64,000 bases of DNA from Monosiga brevicollis MX1 (Eukaryota > Opisthokonta > Choanoflagellata > Craspedida > Salpingoecidae): positions 177,542-241,541 of the forward strand of contig NW_001865062.1 in NCBI RefSeq assembly GCF_000002865.3. The letters are read 5' to 3'. The notes below the pieces were generated by a model. That model had not been told where the DNA came from, searched no databases, and saw nothing but the letters and a program-made list of their open reading frames with translations. Positions within the stretch are counted from its first letter, which is position 1. Each line of letters begins with the position of its first letter. Position numbers and translations under genes: made by a program. Below are positions 1 through 11,400 of the stretch, piece by piece.

Positions 1-754
1 TTGTGCCTTTGTTTTGCACCACACTCTCCCCCTCCATAGCCCGAGCTCTCTCACGCTTTGCCAAGCTCTCCACGTCTCTCTTCCAATATCACCCGCCCTC
101 TCATCTCTCTCTGGATTTCTTTTGTCTTCAGCGCTTTCTTCGCGCCGCTGGTGCATGTGTCCTGCTTTTTGACCGTCTGTTCCGGGCTCATGGCGCTGCA
201 AGGCGCCGTATCAACTTGAACCAAGCTGCTTAGAATCAGTCCTCTGAACCGCTCTGGCTCGAGATCCGTCCCAACGTCCCAACAGAACAGACCTAAAACT
301 TTGCAAAGTCTCACCTGCCTCCCCCGTCTCTTCCCACCGTCTTCAGCGCGCGACCGATCAATTGTCCTTAGGTCGGGGTCACAAGGAGTCCTGAACTGAA
401 TCCCAAAAAAAAATTCAATTCTTTCTTTAAGCATTTTTTTCACGACAACAAACACGCTGAAATTTGATACTGAATCAGCCAACGCGGATTTTCGGTCATA
501 TTTCTATACAACTTTTTCAATAATCGATCCTTGGGGTACACACACAACACACAACACACACACACATGTCAATTTGATTGATACACACCATACACAATAG
601 GACCAGTAAAAAGGTTTGGTGCGTTTGGTGCCGCCACTGTCTGGCTTGGTTCCATGCCGATGCAATGGCTCTCCCTAACTCTCCCTCTACTCTCTAACCT
701 TAAGTTCTCTACTCTCTAACTTTTAAACCCTCTCGTCTGCTCGTCGGTTACATT
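1..754. other. Left-end intergenic stretch, no gene supported
   Basis: A minus-strand ORF (51-482) and short plus ORFs are present but have no recognisable domain, low-complexity composition and no supporting splice partners. There is a CA-rich patch at about 538-565 and repeated CTCTCTAAC words just before the next gene at about 680-720, which may be its 5' leader. I see no RNA gene here. Confidence 0.5.
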
Positions 755-3003
755 ATGACTGAGTCCGCTACAGGTGTCTTGAATCGTGCGATCACGGCAA
801 TGGCAACCATCGAAGTACGGCTCAAGGAGAAAAGCATCGAGGATGCAAAGCTCTACTGGGTGCAGATGCAGCAGAAACGACCTTGGAAGCCCGAGAACCG
901 AATGCCTCCCATTCCCGGCATCAGCATTAGCTACCTCAGTGGCCAAGATCAGGCCGAGACCATTGTAAAAATTGGCACCGTCCAGGTGAACATCTCCGGC
1001 GAGCGCGACCACAATTGGGAGGACGCCTGGACCCGAGCATTGACGATTGGCGGCGCAGTTCACTTGCTGATTGTAGGCGACGCAGGCGGCGCAGTTCACT
1101 TGCTGATTGTAGGCGACGCAGGCGGCTTGGACGAACACCTTGTCAACGATGTGCTTATCGTTGCCGGCCAGGCCGGCCTTGCATACGTTGATGTAAAAGC
1201 TCTTATCGAGGCATGGCCAAGCGACAGCCACGCAATAGCCTTTACACAGCAGCCGAACCAGTTCATCTTGGCGCTTCCTTCCACGGCCGACGATATTAAC
1301 AGTATTCTGCGTCACAGTGGCGAAACTTTTATTTGTGAAAGTCACATCTATTACAGCGGCCACGGTGACACGGATGGCTCCTGGGTACTACCTGACGGTG
1401 ATCTGTACACAGGCGAGGATTTTGCATCGTGTGTGAAGACATGTCCTTCAGCGGCGATGTTCGGATGAATCTCCACCTCAACTGCTGCTTTGCCGCACGC
1501 TTTGTGGGGCTTGCCTTTTCCCACCAGACCACTCAGGCTGAGGATGCGCTGTCCCCGGCGCGTGAGGTCGACGCAAACCCGGCGCTTGGTCGCCTCGCCG
1601 CTTTTTTATCTATTACTCAAGAAATGCCTCTTGAAGAAGTCAAAGATAAGATGGAGAGCTGTCTGTCTGACCCGAGCAATTCGTTCAACAGTGCTTTGAC
1701 AAAAAGCCTTGTGCAACTCATCCAAACAGAACATCGCGCGTTTCCTGATTTGAAGGTGGAGACGCAGGTTGGCACTGCAATGCTGCACATGGTGCCGTAC
1801 TCATTCGGCTGGCTGGATGCCTCCGGGGCCTTTTTTGACCTCTACAACCTTCAAGACAAAGTTGCCAGTATCAAGCCCAATGCTGCTTTCTTGCAGCGAG
1901 GTAAAACGCCAACCGCCATGACTCGCGAAGCGGTCGAGAGCAAGCAACTGCACAAGGCCAAAGCACTGGAGATTTACATCTTTGGCGCTGGTCGTGGTGA
2001 AAGCTCTTTCGTGCGTTTTCCCGGCTGTAACCTCCTCATTGACGGCGGTATTCACAAGAACCCACTGCCCTGCTTTTGGCAACTCGTGCGGCGCCTACCA
2101 TCTGATGAGCAATTGGATCTCGTTGTATGTACCCATTACGACAACGACCACCTGAACGGCCTGCAGCGGCTGCTGGACGAGTGCAAGAAGAACAAGGACC
2201 TGATTGGCATTGGTCATTTGTACACCATGAAGCCTCCAACAAAAAGTAAAAGTAAAAAAGTTGGTCGATCGAAGTCAACTGGCTCCAAGCTCTGGGTCAG
2301 TGCTGTCCATCTTCTCGGTGAGGACAAAGTGCATAATCTTTGCATTGATCGTAAGGTCTTCTACCCACCCGAACCCGCAGACTCCAAGCTCAAGCTGGAG
2401 GTACAAATGCTCAGCCCACCCGACGAAGCAACCCTTACGAAGGCGACTGAGCTCATGGATGCCGTCGCACGCTCTGCCAGCCCCCCCAACAAGGCCTCTG
2501 CCTCACTGTTGGTCACGGCAACGTGGGGCGATGTGAAACGTCGGGCACTCTTCACTGGTGACGCGCCGAGCCCTTCCGTGGTGGCTGGCCTTAGAGAGGC
2601 GACGAATATTCAAAAGGACAAGATCCCACTGGTTTACGCCGATGCCCCACACCACGGGTCGATGCTCGAGCAGCCGAATGCATTATTTGAGGCCATCGAT
2701 CCAGAAGTTTTTGCAGTCAGTACAGACGGCACCGGCGGACACGGTCATCCCGACCAGACTTTCCTGGACGAGATGAGCGGGATTAAAGAGAAGGCGTGCT
2801 GGTTTAACTACACATCTCATGCCCTTCCGGGAACACGCCGTGCCGGAACCTCAGGCACGCGCCAGAACGCAGTGCAGTCCACCTTCCCCAATGCAAACTA
2901 CATTGACAATCAGGCCAGGGAGATTGCCACAGCGGCCTTGCGTGTCATCATTACAAAGGACTTGAACGTATCCCATAGAGTCAACGCGGATGGTACCGAG
3001 TAG
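755..3003 (+). CDS. Caspase-like (C14) domain fused to a ComEC-type metallo-beta-lactamase domain; frame break inside
   Basis: Two overlapping ORFs (755-1468 and 1429-3003) read as one protein. The first ends in a caspase p20-like region with the His motif YYSGHGD. The second begins with the matching Cys strand, NLHLNCCFAARF (CC codons at 1483-1488), so the caspase fold is split between frames. A linker of about 150 residues follows. Next comes a metallo-beta-lactamase domain resembling ComEC/Rec2: THYDNDHLNG at residue 235 of the second ORF, FTGD near 375 and DAPHHGS near 405. The two halves need a -1 shift between about 1402 and 1465. A 23-nt GT..AG stretch (1429-1451) would restore frame but is too short for a normal intron, so a sequencing indel is more likely. 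A 36-bp in-frame tandem duplication (about 1051-1122) repeats 12 residues before the His motif. The long single exon is unlike the neighbours. Domain calls are by motif; function is inferred as a proteolytic/hydrolytic effector. Confidence 0.72.
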
Positions 3004-3478
3004 CAAGATCAACTTTAAGAAAAACTCAGACTTCTCTCTCCTCTCTCTCTCTCAAACTCTCTCAAACTCTCAAACTCTCAAAGAAACTCTCTCAAACTCT
3101 CTCTCTCTTCTTGTCTTGAAAAAAACACTGGATCCTCAATGTCACTGTCAATTTTGACAACAAAAATACTAAAGAAACACGCTGGGCAACAGCTGCACTG
3201 TGCCAGACCCATGATCTCACAGGCAGGGTTGATTATGGAGCAATCGATCAGAGTAATACTCCAACGACAAGAACGAGCACGCAAAGTCGGACACTCGTGT
3301 TGCCTCTAGGAGGTCCAACAACACAGATACACTCAACACGCACGCGTCAACCCAATGTCTGGAAGCAGAGGGCGCAAGTCGGCCACATTCCAAAGGCCGC
3401 TCCGTGTTAGAGCAACAACGGTGGAAAAGAGACCAGATTAAAAACCATCAGAAACAGCAAAAGCAAGAACGCCCAAGT
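3004..3478. other. Convergent intergenic region with CTCTCAAAC repeats
   Basis: This lies between two convergent stop codons. At about 3035-3112 the plus strand repeats CTCTCAAAC-type words, the complement of the GTTTGAGAG punctuation seen in other GA tracts of the window. No coding sequence is supported. Confidence 0.6.
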
Positions 3479-6300
3479 TTAGGCGCTGGTGCTCAGACCA
3501 CCTGGCGCCCGACCCAAATCTTGCTTGAGCGACAGATCCTTCAAATCAAACCCCAGTTCCTCGATGGGCAACCCAGCCTCATTGAGCTTGACCTTGACGG
3601 CCGACACTGTCTCATTGTGCATCTTGGCGACCCGCGCCAGCTCAAACTGCAACGACTTGATCATGGCGTTCTTCGACTCCATGATGTCCTAATGATTGAG
3701 TCACATCAACATTTGTAAGCCCTTGCTTGACCATGCACAAGGCACAAGCCCATGCAAAACATCAAAACTTTGAGGAAGCATAAGCCCAGGCCAAAGCCGA
3801 AGGACAAGAGACAAACCTCCAGTCGCTGAGTTACCACGGCTACAGCTGTGGGATCGAGGCTGCTTGATGCCAACACCTCGTTAAGTTGTGCCTCCTGCTC
3901 ACCCGCATGCATTCAGCCACAAAGATTGAGAACCGAAGCGGGATGACAACGCAAAAGCCCCATTCAACGAGCGCGTGGCACATGATCCGCACCTTGGTCT
4001 CCAATTCGGCATGAAGAGTCTCCAACTTCTTCTCCAGGAGCAGATTCTTGAAGCCAGTTTTCTGCTGCACTTCGTAGATGGAGCGCACAAAGCGATCGTA
4101 CAGATCGTCGCGTTCCGTCTCGACCGTCTGAAAGCGCTGGCGCAGCACCTCGTTCTCCCAAGAAAGCTGCTTCAGCTCATCCTCCTTGAGCTTGAGCTGC
4201 ACCTTGGCAGAGCGCAAGGCTTCGCGGTCGTGTTCGAGCTTCTCGAGTGACTTGGTAAGCTCGACCACTCGCGCCTCGGCTGCCTTCAATGGCTCAATCA
4301 AGCGACGATTCTCTGACACCAGCTCTGCCATGAGCTTTTCCGTGCGCTGCTCCTTGGTGCGCATACCCTCAACCTGATTTGCACAGATTCAAGGTGAGAA
4401 AAGGCGACGATGCGTGCATGATTTGTGCAACCTGATCGCGCGTACAGCTACGACATGATAGCTAGACTGTATTTGTTGGACCGCAGAGGTCAACGCGCGT
4501 GAATGCCGGGCAACAAACCTGCTCCTTAAGAGAATTGATGAGGGCGAGGTTATTGAGGGTAATATCATTGTAGTAATTTTTAATGTCACCAAAGGCTTGC
4601 TCATGTTGGCGCATGAGTGCAGTAATCTGCAGATTCTTGCGCTCCTCAATCTCGTGCACCTCCACACGGCGCTGCAGGTCGAGGTCACGGCGCAAATGAT
4701 CTAGCTGCTGCTCGTATTTGCGCCGGATGTCCTGTGCTTGCTGTCGCATCTGATCATAGAGCTGGGTTTTATCACGATCATGGTCCAATCGTTGATGTTG
4801 TGATGAACGGTGCTGATTGATCTGCAGCTCCTTCAGCTCCACCTAAGATTAGGCACCAAAGCGCACACACAGACTTGGTCAGATTTCATCAGCCGTTAAC
4901 AGTCCCGACTCTCACAGCATGCACTGCTCGTCCTCTGCCCCATTCTCTGCCCAAACTGTATGGGAGAGCAGCAGCAGCAATAACGATAAAAAAAAAAAAA
5001 CAGCAGCACGTCCAAACCAGAAGGGAGGCGAGAAACAGGAACGTTGGGGAACAGGCAAATCAAAAGTGAGAGCTGATATGAAATGTTCGAATAACTCACG
5101 CGCAAAGAACGCTTTTCATTGCGCAGGCCGGCTGCTTCCTCCCGCAACTCGTCTTGCACCAGCTTCTTGGCGAGCGCAGCTGGCAGGTGGGAGACAGGCG
5201 AGATGAGGTCACGGCACTGCAAGAAAAGAAAAAAAAAAAGCAGACAAGGGCTGCAAACGCGTTGAGCAGGACGGACCTTCTGTCCGTAGCTCTGCGATTT
5301 GGTTCTGGTGCTCATATAACAGATGCTTCACCTTTTGCTTGTAGACCTGTAGGTGTGTCAATCGCGAAAGGTCATGTCAATGGCGGCATCTCAGAAAATG
5401 TGGGAAAAGGCGGGTGGGTGAATTACCTTGATCTCCACGGCATGCTTTTCCTCGGCTTCCTCAAGCTCACGATCCTTGTTCCGCATTTCTGCGCGGGCTT
5501 CGGCCAATTGCTTCTTGGTAATTTCCCAGAACGTGTTGATCTTGTCGCGTTCGAGCTGAAAATAGTTGCGCTCCTCGCGCTCCTTATTCACCTCTTCGCG
5601 TAGTCGAATGATGGTGGCTTGCATCTACACCAAACGAAATGAACCCAAATGGAAGCCATTGCAGAGCCCAAGAATCATTGATTCTCAGTGAGCCTGAGCT
5701 GGTCATGCAAATCCAACCCACTTGCGGACGAGCAAGCATGTACACTGGCCCTGTCCAGCGCCAAGCCCGCTAAAGGCTCTTTGAGCTGGTGACCGCGCAT
5801 GTTGCGGGTCCCAGCGCCAGCATCTCGATGAAGGTATGAGTTGGTTGCGAGCTGGGCATGCTCACCTCGTCCGGGGAGAGCCCTTGGAGATCATCTTGAT
5901 CCCCAGCGCCCGCAGCATCATTGGCGGCAGGCTGCTTGGCCTTGCCTGACTTCTTCTTCTTGGCCTAAACAAGAGGCGCCGGGGCAATGAGCCTTGATCC
6001 AGCGCAAATGCGAGACAAGCAGCCAATCATGCAGCCATGACCATGCAGGGGTCTGTTATTACAAATGACCAGTTGGCACGACCAAAAGACATGGGGCTCG
6101 AACCCCCGGCGGCAGCCCAAGCACGCGCTGACAAGCACAACGGCGACACCAACAAGGCCACTCGAAAAAAAAGAAAGAAAAGCGGGAAACAACTGCATTC
6201 AACCAAGCGGCTCCCGGACGCCGGGCGGTGAAGCCAGACCAGAGAGCGTATTCCCTCTAAGCCAGCCCTCGTCGCCGGCAGCAGCAGCAGCGCTCACCAT
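3479..6300 (-). CDS. GAS8: Dynein regulatory complex subunit 4 (GAS8/trypanin)
   Basis: GAS8/DRC4 is a coiled-coil subunit of the nexin-dynein regulatory complex that controls flagellar beating in the axoneme. Nine coding exons are phase-consistent: 6300-6298 (ATG only), 5964-5866, 5624-5427, 5346-5277, 5179-5100, 4842-4519, 4373-3993, 3894-3817 and 3688-3479. They give 480 aa, against about 478 in human. Diagnostic stretches include [14 protein letters not shown] with FWEITKKQL near the N-terminus, [20 protein letters not shown] in the middle, and [16 protein letters not shown] with [12 protein letters not shown] near the C-terminus. The protein is almost wholly heptad-like, with a lysine-rich start (MAKKKKSGK). 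The start codon is the last three bases of its exon, directly followed by GTGAGC. The head-to-head neighbour is NTF2, across a CT tract. Family identity is very secure; the first exon is the least certain. Confidence 0.95.
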
Positions 6301-6583
6301 CGCGGCGTTCGCGTCGTCGTCGCTCGGCCTCAGCGTCGTCGCCAAGGAAAAACTACAGGTGGTAGCAGATGGAATAAAACTGTTCGCAACGAATGTTCTT
6401 AACGACTTGCGTCGAGAATCGTTCAAATTTGCGCGGTCTGTCCTCATTCTCGATCAATTGGTAAACATGAATGCTTTCAGCCACTTCTTTTCCAGTACAA
6501 TTAATACAATTCCATGTCGCTAGTCGCTTCTTCTTTTGGGTGAATTTCAAATTTTTGCACGTTGTGTCTCTTTCTCAAAATAA

Positions 6584-6586
6584 ATC

Positions 6587-6617
<31 letters not shown>

Positions 6618-6638
6618 CTCTGTCTCTCTCTCTGTCTG

Positions 6639-6730
<92 letters not shown>
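6584..6730 (+). repeat. CT/CTGT microsatellite in a divergent promoter
   Basis: About 145 bp of CTCTCTCTGTCTGT units degenerate into pure CT, followed by a T tract at 6751-6768. It sits between the GAS8 start (6300, minus) and the NTF2 start (6983, plus). ORFs called through it on both strands are dinucleotide artefacts. Confidence 0.9.
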
Positions 6731-6733
<3 letters not shown>

Positions 6734-6982
6734 ATTTGATTGATTGCAATTTTTTTTTTTTTTTTTTTGTCAGTGTGAACGGATTGTGGCGGTGACGGCT
6801 CAACTCGAGGTACTGTGGGGGGATCTCATCTCTCGCTCAGAGCAGGGCGTAGGCATGGGGGTGAAGTGGTATTTTCACATGGTTGTGAACAGCAAGCGGA
6901 CCTGGTTGCCTTTTTTTTTTTTTTTGATGTGACCGGTGACTCACGTGTGACATGGTGGCACGTAGACTCACGACCCTGCATC

Positions 6983-7721
6983 ATGAACCCCGAATTCGAC
7001 AACATTGGCAAGTCCTTTGTCGCCCACTACTACCAACAGTTCAAGGAGAACCGCCCCAACCTGGTCTCACTCTATCAGGATGACTCGCTCATGTCCTTTG
7101 AGGGTTCCCAGGCCCAGGGCCTTCAGGGCATTCACGAAAAGCTCAAGGTTGGTTCGCCAGCCAATCGATCAAGCGCCACCCGGACCATGCCTTGCTTTTG
7201 CTTTTTTCTTTCTGGGATGCAATACTACAAAAAAAAAAGGAAACCCCCATGCCTGTGTCTCTTGCCACTCGTGTGCGGCCAGGATGATCGGGCATATGGC
7301 GGCATTTGCCTCGCGCCCGTGTTTCGACCTGTGGCTGGCATCTGTGCTTTTGCGACCGCGCCTGCCCACTCATGCCTTTTTTTTTTTTTCTGCTCCTTAT
7401 TATCAACAGAGCCTCTCCTTTGGCACAGTTGAGTTCAGCTTCACAGAGATTGATTGCCAACCTCGCGCTGATGGCGGCATTGTTGTTGGTGTCCTGGGCC
7501 AAATCCAGGTCAGTGTCGATTACAGTAGGAAATCCAGGCAGTGTCGGCTTCTGCACCAACTTTGACTCACGCCACGCTGAAACAATGGGTATATGCTACA
7601 ACAATAGACCGATGAAGACCCTGTCAAGGGCTTCTCCCAGTGCTTCGTTCTGGCTCCTACAGCCTCGGGATCATTCTACGTCCAAAACGACATTTTCCGT
7701 CTGCACTTGCACCACTTTTAA
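6983..7721 (+). CDS. NUTF2: Nuclear transport factor 2
   Basis: NTF2 imports Ran-GDP into the nucleus and binds FxFG nucleoporins. Three exons (6983-7147, 7410-7508, 7608-7721) join in phase 0 to give 125 aa, against 127 in human. Conserved features are the start MNPEFDNIGKSFVAHYYQQF, the GLQGIHEKLK segment at the first donor, and the C-terminal strand ending FYVQNDIFRLHLHHF. The second intron contains a decayed copy of surrounding coding-like sequence but no alternative exon that I can support. The gene is head to head with GAS8 (683 bp between start codons) across a CT repeat. Identity is secure from length and sequence together. Confidence 0.95.
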
Positions 7722-8415
7722 GCAACAAACCTGCGCTTCATCGCATCTACCTCAACCTCTGATGACTCCCATTGAGAAGATGGAAGGAAACATCCCCACA
7801 AAGCCAAAATGTCTGTTTACCCGCTTTCCTCAGACTCTTTTCTCGACATCAAGACGACTTGCTCCTCCATCATCAGCTTCGTTGTGGGCAGCCGAGCTGC
7901 CACGCCAGCCACGCAAGTCGCCTTAATGTGCTGCCCTGCCATTGGTTTACCGCTTCGCTTTCGCCCCCACCCCACCTCCTCTTGTGTTGGCAGCAACATG
8001 CACAATCGTACAGCAAACAGATTCAGATTCGGCTGGACTTGTGAATAAATGCATCATGATGGGATGGGATTGGACCAAGCCTTCATGTCATCAATTTGGA
8101 AACAATGCTGCAGCAGAGGCAGGCACTTCCGTTCTGACTGTTTGCTGTTTTGTTGGGAATGCCATTCACCGGAAGGAGATTTAGGGATCAAGCACATCAT
8201 TTGAACAGGTACGTTGATAGACAGACACAAGTGACACGACTAGAAACACGGACACAGATACCCAATGTACAAGCAACCGCTTCCCCTCCACACCCACGGT
8301 CAAATGGGCGCGAAGCAGATTATTGATCATCCTCGAAAAGCCAAGAGATCGATTTTGTAGCGATTTTGTAGCGGGCTTTTGCAGTAAACCAAGAGAGTGG
8401 TGTAAGGTGCATGGC
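7722..8415. other. Convergent intergenic region, nothing recognised
   Basis: This is the 3' flank of NTF2 and of the lectin gene. Short ORFs overlap each other without domain content. At 8345-8368 the word CGATTTTGTAG occurs twice in tandem. No RNA gene or repeat family is recognised. Confidence 0.5.
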
Positions 8416-11400
8416 TTAGCCAATCGAGAGGGTCGATGTTGGTGCAGCATTGAGGCAGAGAGACACCATGTCAATGGCGTAGCAGGCCCCTTGGCCGGTG
8501 AAGCTAAAGCCGAAGCGCACGGGCTCACCATTCATGCTAGCGGGGGGGATAAAGTCAAGGTAAAACTGATCAAAGCTGTCGACCGGGATGCTGCCGCTGG
8601 GGATCTCGGCTGAGGCAGCCAAGGTGTTGTTATCAAAGCGGAAGTCAAGAGACACAGAGCAGTTGTACTCCTGGAAGCGCGAAGCTCCAACATAAGCGCT
8701 GAGGGTGTATTCCATCGTTGAATCGTAGGTAATGGAATCGTCTTGCCAGACTCCGTACGCGGCGTCTTGGACATCAAACACGTACAAGTACTGGCTGCCA
8801 AACGGCGTGGTCTCGGGACCCAGCTCTGAGCCCTCTTCAAGGATGCGAACCGACGCAGAATCGGTGGAAAAGTTCCAACCAGCAGTCATCAAGGGGTAAA
8901 CTGCCTCATAGGTCACATCATAGTCCTCAAAGCTGGGATCAACGACGCGAGCGCAGTTGGAGTCATCAAGCGCGTTGGTCGTGGTTGGAATGGACGTGGT
9001 GGCATCACCATAGACGCAGACGGCAACATTGTCCACACCCGGTGAGAGACCGGCACCCAAGAAGGAGATGGCAATAGTGATATCAGTACCAATGTAACTG
9101 GCCGAGGCAGGCGTCTTGAAGTACAGGGTGACGTGCTCGCCGGTGACAGGGATGCCCTCACGCGACCAAGAGTGCACTGCAATAGTGACGTTGTTGGCAT
9201 CACGGAACTCGAGCGAAACGATGCTGCTGCAAGACACGCATGATGTGCGGTACAAGTCTGCCTCGAGCTTGTAGAGAGTATTGGCGGCATACTGATCGGC
9301 GAGCACCTGCTGGACACCATTGCCGTCGTTGACTGATTCGAACAAAACCAGATACTGGGTGGGGGTACCAGTGGGAGCGTTGGAGTAGCTCTCATCCGCA
9401 ATAAAGAATGGCAAGCTGTTATTGAAGTTCCAAACTCCGGGCACAAATTCAGTCTCGCCACCAACTACAGTCGTCGCCTCGAAATCATTGTCACTGACGC
9501 TGATCGGTGAGCAGTACCTGGACAAGGCGAAAGAAAGGAAGTAAGAGTCGTGGCGTTGTGATTGTCAGCTGAAAACCACCAAGCACAAGCACAATTTATG
9601 TCAAGAACATACCCAGTAAGAGTGGTGGTGCTGGTCGTGGTGGTGCTGGTCGTGCTAGTTGTGGTTGTGGTGAAAAAGCCTGGCTGGTTATCGCGGCAGA
9701 CTCGGACGTTGTCGAGCGCTGGAGAAGGTCCCGTACCAGTCAGTGTCACACCAATGCGAACACGCTGCAGCAAGTAGGCCGCGTTGGAAGGAACCGTAAA
9801 CTCCAATGAGTACTCGGTGAAGGTAGTCGTCAAAATGTCGGTCAGCGCGTTGGAAGCCAACACATTGTCGTCTTGATCGCGGAACTCCAGGGTCGGGTTG
9901 CTGTTGTACGTCACGTTGTCAGAGCCAGCGATGGACACGTAGAAGGTGATGGTTTCATCGGGGCGGTAGATGATGTCCAGATCCTGCCAGATGCCTGCAG
10001 TCGAGCTGGCAGAGCGGAAGGCATACGCGTACTGGTCGCCATAGGGAGTCGAAGCGGGACCCACGGCACCAGGTGCCAGGACGACGCGGAAGGATGACTG
10101 GCTATCCTGTGTCCAAGATGAAGACGACAGAAGGACCTCGCCACTCTCCACATAAACATCCTCAAAGCTGTGGTCGCCGACAGCGACGCACTCGTCACCA
10201 GCGGTCGTTGTGGCCGCCGAAGTCGTGCTTGGGGGTGCGGTGGTCGTGGTTACGAAGCTGTCAGTGCTCAGACAGATGAAACCAACAGCGGGGCTGAAGC
10301 CCGACCCACCAAAGCGAATACCAACACGCACATCCTCACCAATGAGGCAGTTATCGGGACGGCAGGGGAACTCCAGACTGACGCTCATGACTTCGTTGCT
10401 GGTGGTGAAAGCTGAGTAGGGAATCGTCTTGGAAGCCACAACTGTGTTGTCACCGGTGCGAAGCTCGATGGATACCAAGCTGGGCTGCTTGTCAAAGGTG
10501 CCAACGCCAACGATAGCGGAAACTTGGTAAAGAGTGTAGGCTTCATACGACAAAGGAGAATCTTGCCAGATGCCCTCACCCGTGGTGTTGCTCTCAAGAG
10601 TATACACAAACTGTGAGCCATTGACGTTTGTGGTGGAGAAGTAGTCACTAGGAGTTTCCGTCGTGCCAATCTTGATGTTTGAGTCCACCGTCCAGAATGT
10701 GGGGCAGGTAAAGTCACCATCAGATGAAACGTAATCATACTCAAAGCTGCTATCATTCAAGTACTGGCACACTTCCAGGAGAGCGGTGCTGGTCGAAGAC
10801 GTGGAAGAAGTCGATGATGTTGAGGATGTCGAGGATGTTGTGGAGGTAGAGGAGGTGGACGAGGTCGATGAGGTTGACGAAGTTGAAGACGTGGATGAGG
10901 TGGATGAGGTGGACGACGTGGACGAGGTGGAACTGGTCGATGAGGTTGAAGAAGTAGAGGTGGTCGATGAGGTTGACGAAGTTGACGACGTCGATGAGGT
11001 GGAAGTAGTGGACGACGTCGATGAGGTTGAGGTGGTGGACGAGGTCGATGAGGTTGATGAAGTGGACGACGTGGATGAGGTCGATGAAGTTGATGAGGTC
11101 GATGAGGTGGAAGTGGTGGACGAGGTCGATGAGGTTGATGAAGTTGACGACGTGGATGAGGTTGAGGTGGTGGACGAGGTCGATGAGGTGGAAGTGGTGG
11201 ACGAGGTCGATGAGGTGGAAGTGGTGGACGAGGTCGATGAGGTTGATGAGGTGGACGAAGTCGACGACGTCGATGAAGTTGACGATGTCGATGAGGTTGA
11301 GGTGGTGGACGACGTGGAGGTTGTCGATGAGGTGGACGAGGTAGACGAAGTCGACGACGTCGATGAAGTTGACGACGTCGATGAGGTGGAAGTGGTGGAC

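Noticed and set aside
51-482. 143-aa minus ORF at the left edge
   Set aside because: No domain, unremarkable composition and no partner exons; open frames of this size are common in this GC-rich DNA.
1429-1451. 23-nt intron as a definite annotation in the caspase gene
   Set aside because: It fits the phase, but is far below the size of every other intron in the window (mostly over 50 bp); kept only as a hypothesis.
6547-6795. Ser-Leu and Arg-Glu repeat ORFs in the CT tract
   Set aside because: Pure dinucleotide repeat artefacts; the same holds for ORFs at about 26949, 35400, 43000 and 59170.
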